A stretch of 64,000 nt of DNA, from contig CANRNJ010000002.1 of assembly GCA_947631955.1 (NCBI GenBank), forward strand, positions 268,092 through 332,091, written 5' to 3'. The position numbers were made by a program, and so were the translations under genes. Of the stretch, positions 63,047 through 64,000 are shown in pieces. The stretch is from an uncultured Lachnospiraceae bacterium (GTDB taxonomy: Bacteria; Bacillota; Clostridia; Lachnospirales; Lachnospiraceae). Under the pieces are notes generated by a model, which had not been told where the DNA came from, did no database searches, and saw only the letters and a program-made list of their open reading frames with translations. Numbering within the stretch: the stretch's first letter is position 1; every line of letters starts with the position of its first letter.

Positions 63047-63994
63047 ATGCCAAAGAAAGCTATCAAACCTTTTATTACATACTCTGAGCAGTTAAATGTT
63101 CTGACTCAGAAAAAACAACTTAATATTTCTGATTTATCATATGCTGAGGGAAAATTGCATGATATTGGCTACTACTCCTTAATCGATGGATACAAAGATA
63201 TATTCTACAATCCAATGACAAGAACATATGAGGAAGGCACAAATTTTACGGATATTGTTGCATTATATGAATTTGATGAAAATCTCCGTTCTCTTGTATT
63301 TAAATACATTTGTCATGTCGAGCAAAAAATCCGCTCATTGATTTCTTATTCCTTCTGTGAAGTTTTTTCTGAAAATCAGTCAGCGTATTTAAATCCTACC
63401 AACTACAATATTTCTAAGAAAAACAGTCGTGATATTACTAAACTAATATCTATATTGACATACGAAGCCAATCAGAACACCGAACATAGTTATGTTGTAT
63501 ATCAGAGAAACACATATGGTAATGTTCCATTATGGGTAATCATGAAAACTCTTACTCTTGGACAAACTTCAAAAATGTATTCATTTATGCTCCCAAGCAT
63601 AAAATCCAAGGTTAGCGTACATTATGGCAATATTACAGAAAAAGAATTAATACAGTATCTAAAGGTACTTACGGTCTTTCGTAATATATGTGCGCATAAC
63701 GAGCGTCTGTTTCCTTATGAATCCAGATTTGAGATTCCTGACACTTCGCTACATAAGAAAATGAGGATACCCCAAAAAGGAATCCAGTATCTTTATGGCA
63801 AACACGATATGTTTGCATTGCTCATAGCTTTTCGATACCTACTGGATAAAGAAGATTTTAAATCTCTAAAGAAAGAATTAACCAAACTGTTTAATACTTT
63901 CTCTACTGCCACATCAGCAACCCAAAAAAGCAAATTACTTTATGCAATGCATTTCCCATCTAACTGGGCAAATATTACCCGATATAAACTATAA
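63047..63994 (+). CDS. Abi_2 (AbiD/AbiF-like) abortive-infection protein
   Basis: 315 aa from ATG 63047, which has GGAG six bases upstream; the longer frame runs through the terminator hairpin and is not used. ITYSEQLNVLTQKKQLNI near the start, the Abi_2 core, and FRNICAHNERLF near residue 210 giving the R-x4-H motif of HEPN ribonucleases place it in the Abi_2 family. These proteins arrest phage infection, probably by cleaving RNA, and AbiF members are controlled by an adjacent small RNA. Complete, with the stop at 63992-63994. Confidence 0.85.
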   Translation: MPKKAIKPFITYSEQLNVLTQKKQLNISDLSYAEGKLHDIGYYSLIDGYKDIFYNPMTRTYEEGTNFTDIVALYEFDENLRSLVFKYICHVEQKIRSLISYSFCEVFSENQSAYLNPTNYNISKKNSRDITKLISILTYEANQNTEHSYVVYQRNTYGNVPLWVIMKTLTLGQTSKMYSFMLPSIKSKVSVHYGNITEKELIQYLKVLTVFRNICAHNERLFPYESRFEIPDTSLHKKMRIPQKGIQYLYGKHDMFALLIAFRYLLDKEDFKSLKKELTKLFNTFSTATSATQKSKLLYAMHFPSNWANITRYKL

Positions 63995-64000
63995 TATATA

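Noticed and set aside
1..64000. CRISPR arrays, tRNA or rRNA genes
   Set aside because: No regularly spaced repeats with unique spacers and no tRNA- or rRNA-like sequences were seen on reading the window.

Overview
The window looks like a chromosomal segment of an anaerobic gut Firmicute, most likely Lachnospiraceae (Clostridia). This rests on strong AGGAGG-type ribosome sites, intermediate base composition, an AgrC/AgrA-type two-component pair, a HAAS/PadR pair, a DUF1848 protein, a MATE pump and TraG/MobC conjugation relics. It is inferred from protein families, not from a marker gene.

Positions 1-32,300 hold a very large surface-glycan locus, almost entirely on the minus strand and probably read leftwards from a promoter near 32.3 kb. 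It encodes four GT2, three GT4 and one GT32 glycosyltransferases, three SAM methyltransferases (FkbM, TylF and a Methyltransf_24-like one), two radical SAM proteins, a SAF-less NeuB-type synthase, a CMP-nonulosonate synthetase fused to a HAD phosphatase, a DUF115/Maf-like protein, LicD, a GDPD, a cytidylyltransferase/Gfo-Idh-MocA fusion, a CDP-glycerol-type polymerase with a beta-propeller, a WbdD-like methyltransferase/kinase/cytidylyltransferase, and at the left edge a cut-off xylose-isomerase-like protein. Fourteen of these otherwise unrelated proteins carry the same ~100-residue Rossmann module at one end or in the middle. Four genes contain G9-G11 runs; three encode the methyltransferases, and one of those is frameshifted exactly at its run. 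This suggests a phase-variable, modular glycan assembly line. Two Rpn-nuclease cassettes with the same terminal inverted repeats and the same 140-bp leader are inserted in it.

Positions 32,300-49,000 are mostly ordinary: a ferritin-like protein, a chemotaxis receptor, carB, an aldo/keto reductase with 4Fe-4S clusters, a GNAT acetyltransferase, an S66 LD-carboxypeptidase, a hybrid histidine kinase overlapping a substrate-binding lipoprotein gene, a MATE pump behind a leader with mutually exclusive hairpins, and an adenosine-deaminase-like enzyme.

Positions 49,000-64,000 are accessory: a RelE/ParE-type toxin-antitoxin pair bracketed by copies of a traG 3' end, traG and mobC remnants, HAAS/PadR, an Agr-like two-component system beside two proteins I cannot assign, a DUF1848 protein, an acyltransferase and an acyl-CoA ligase, a serine recombinase, a small ribbon-helix-helix protein, and an Abi_2/AbiF-type HEPN defence gene preceded by a probable small RNA.

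No rRNA, tRNA or CRISPR array was seen.
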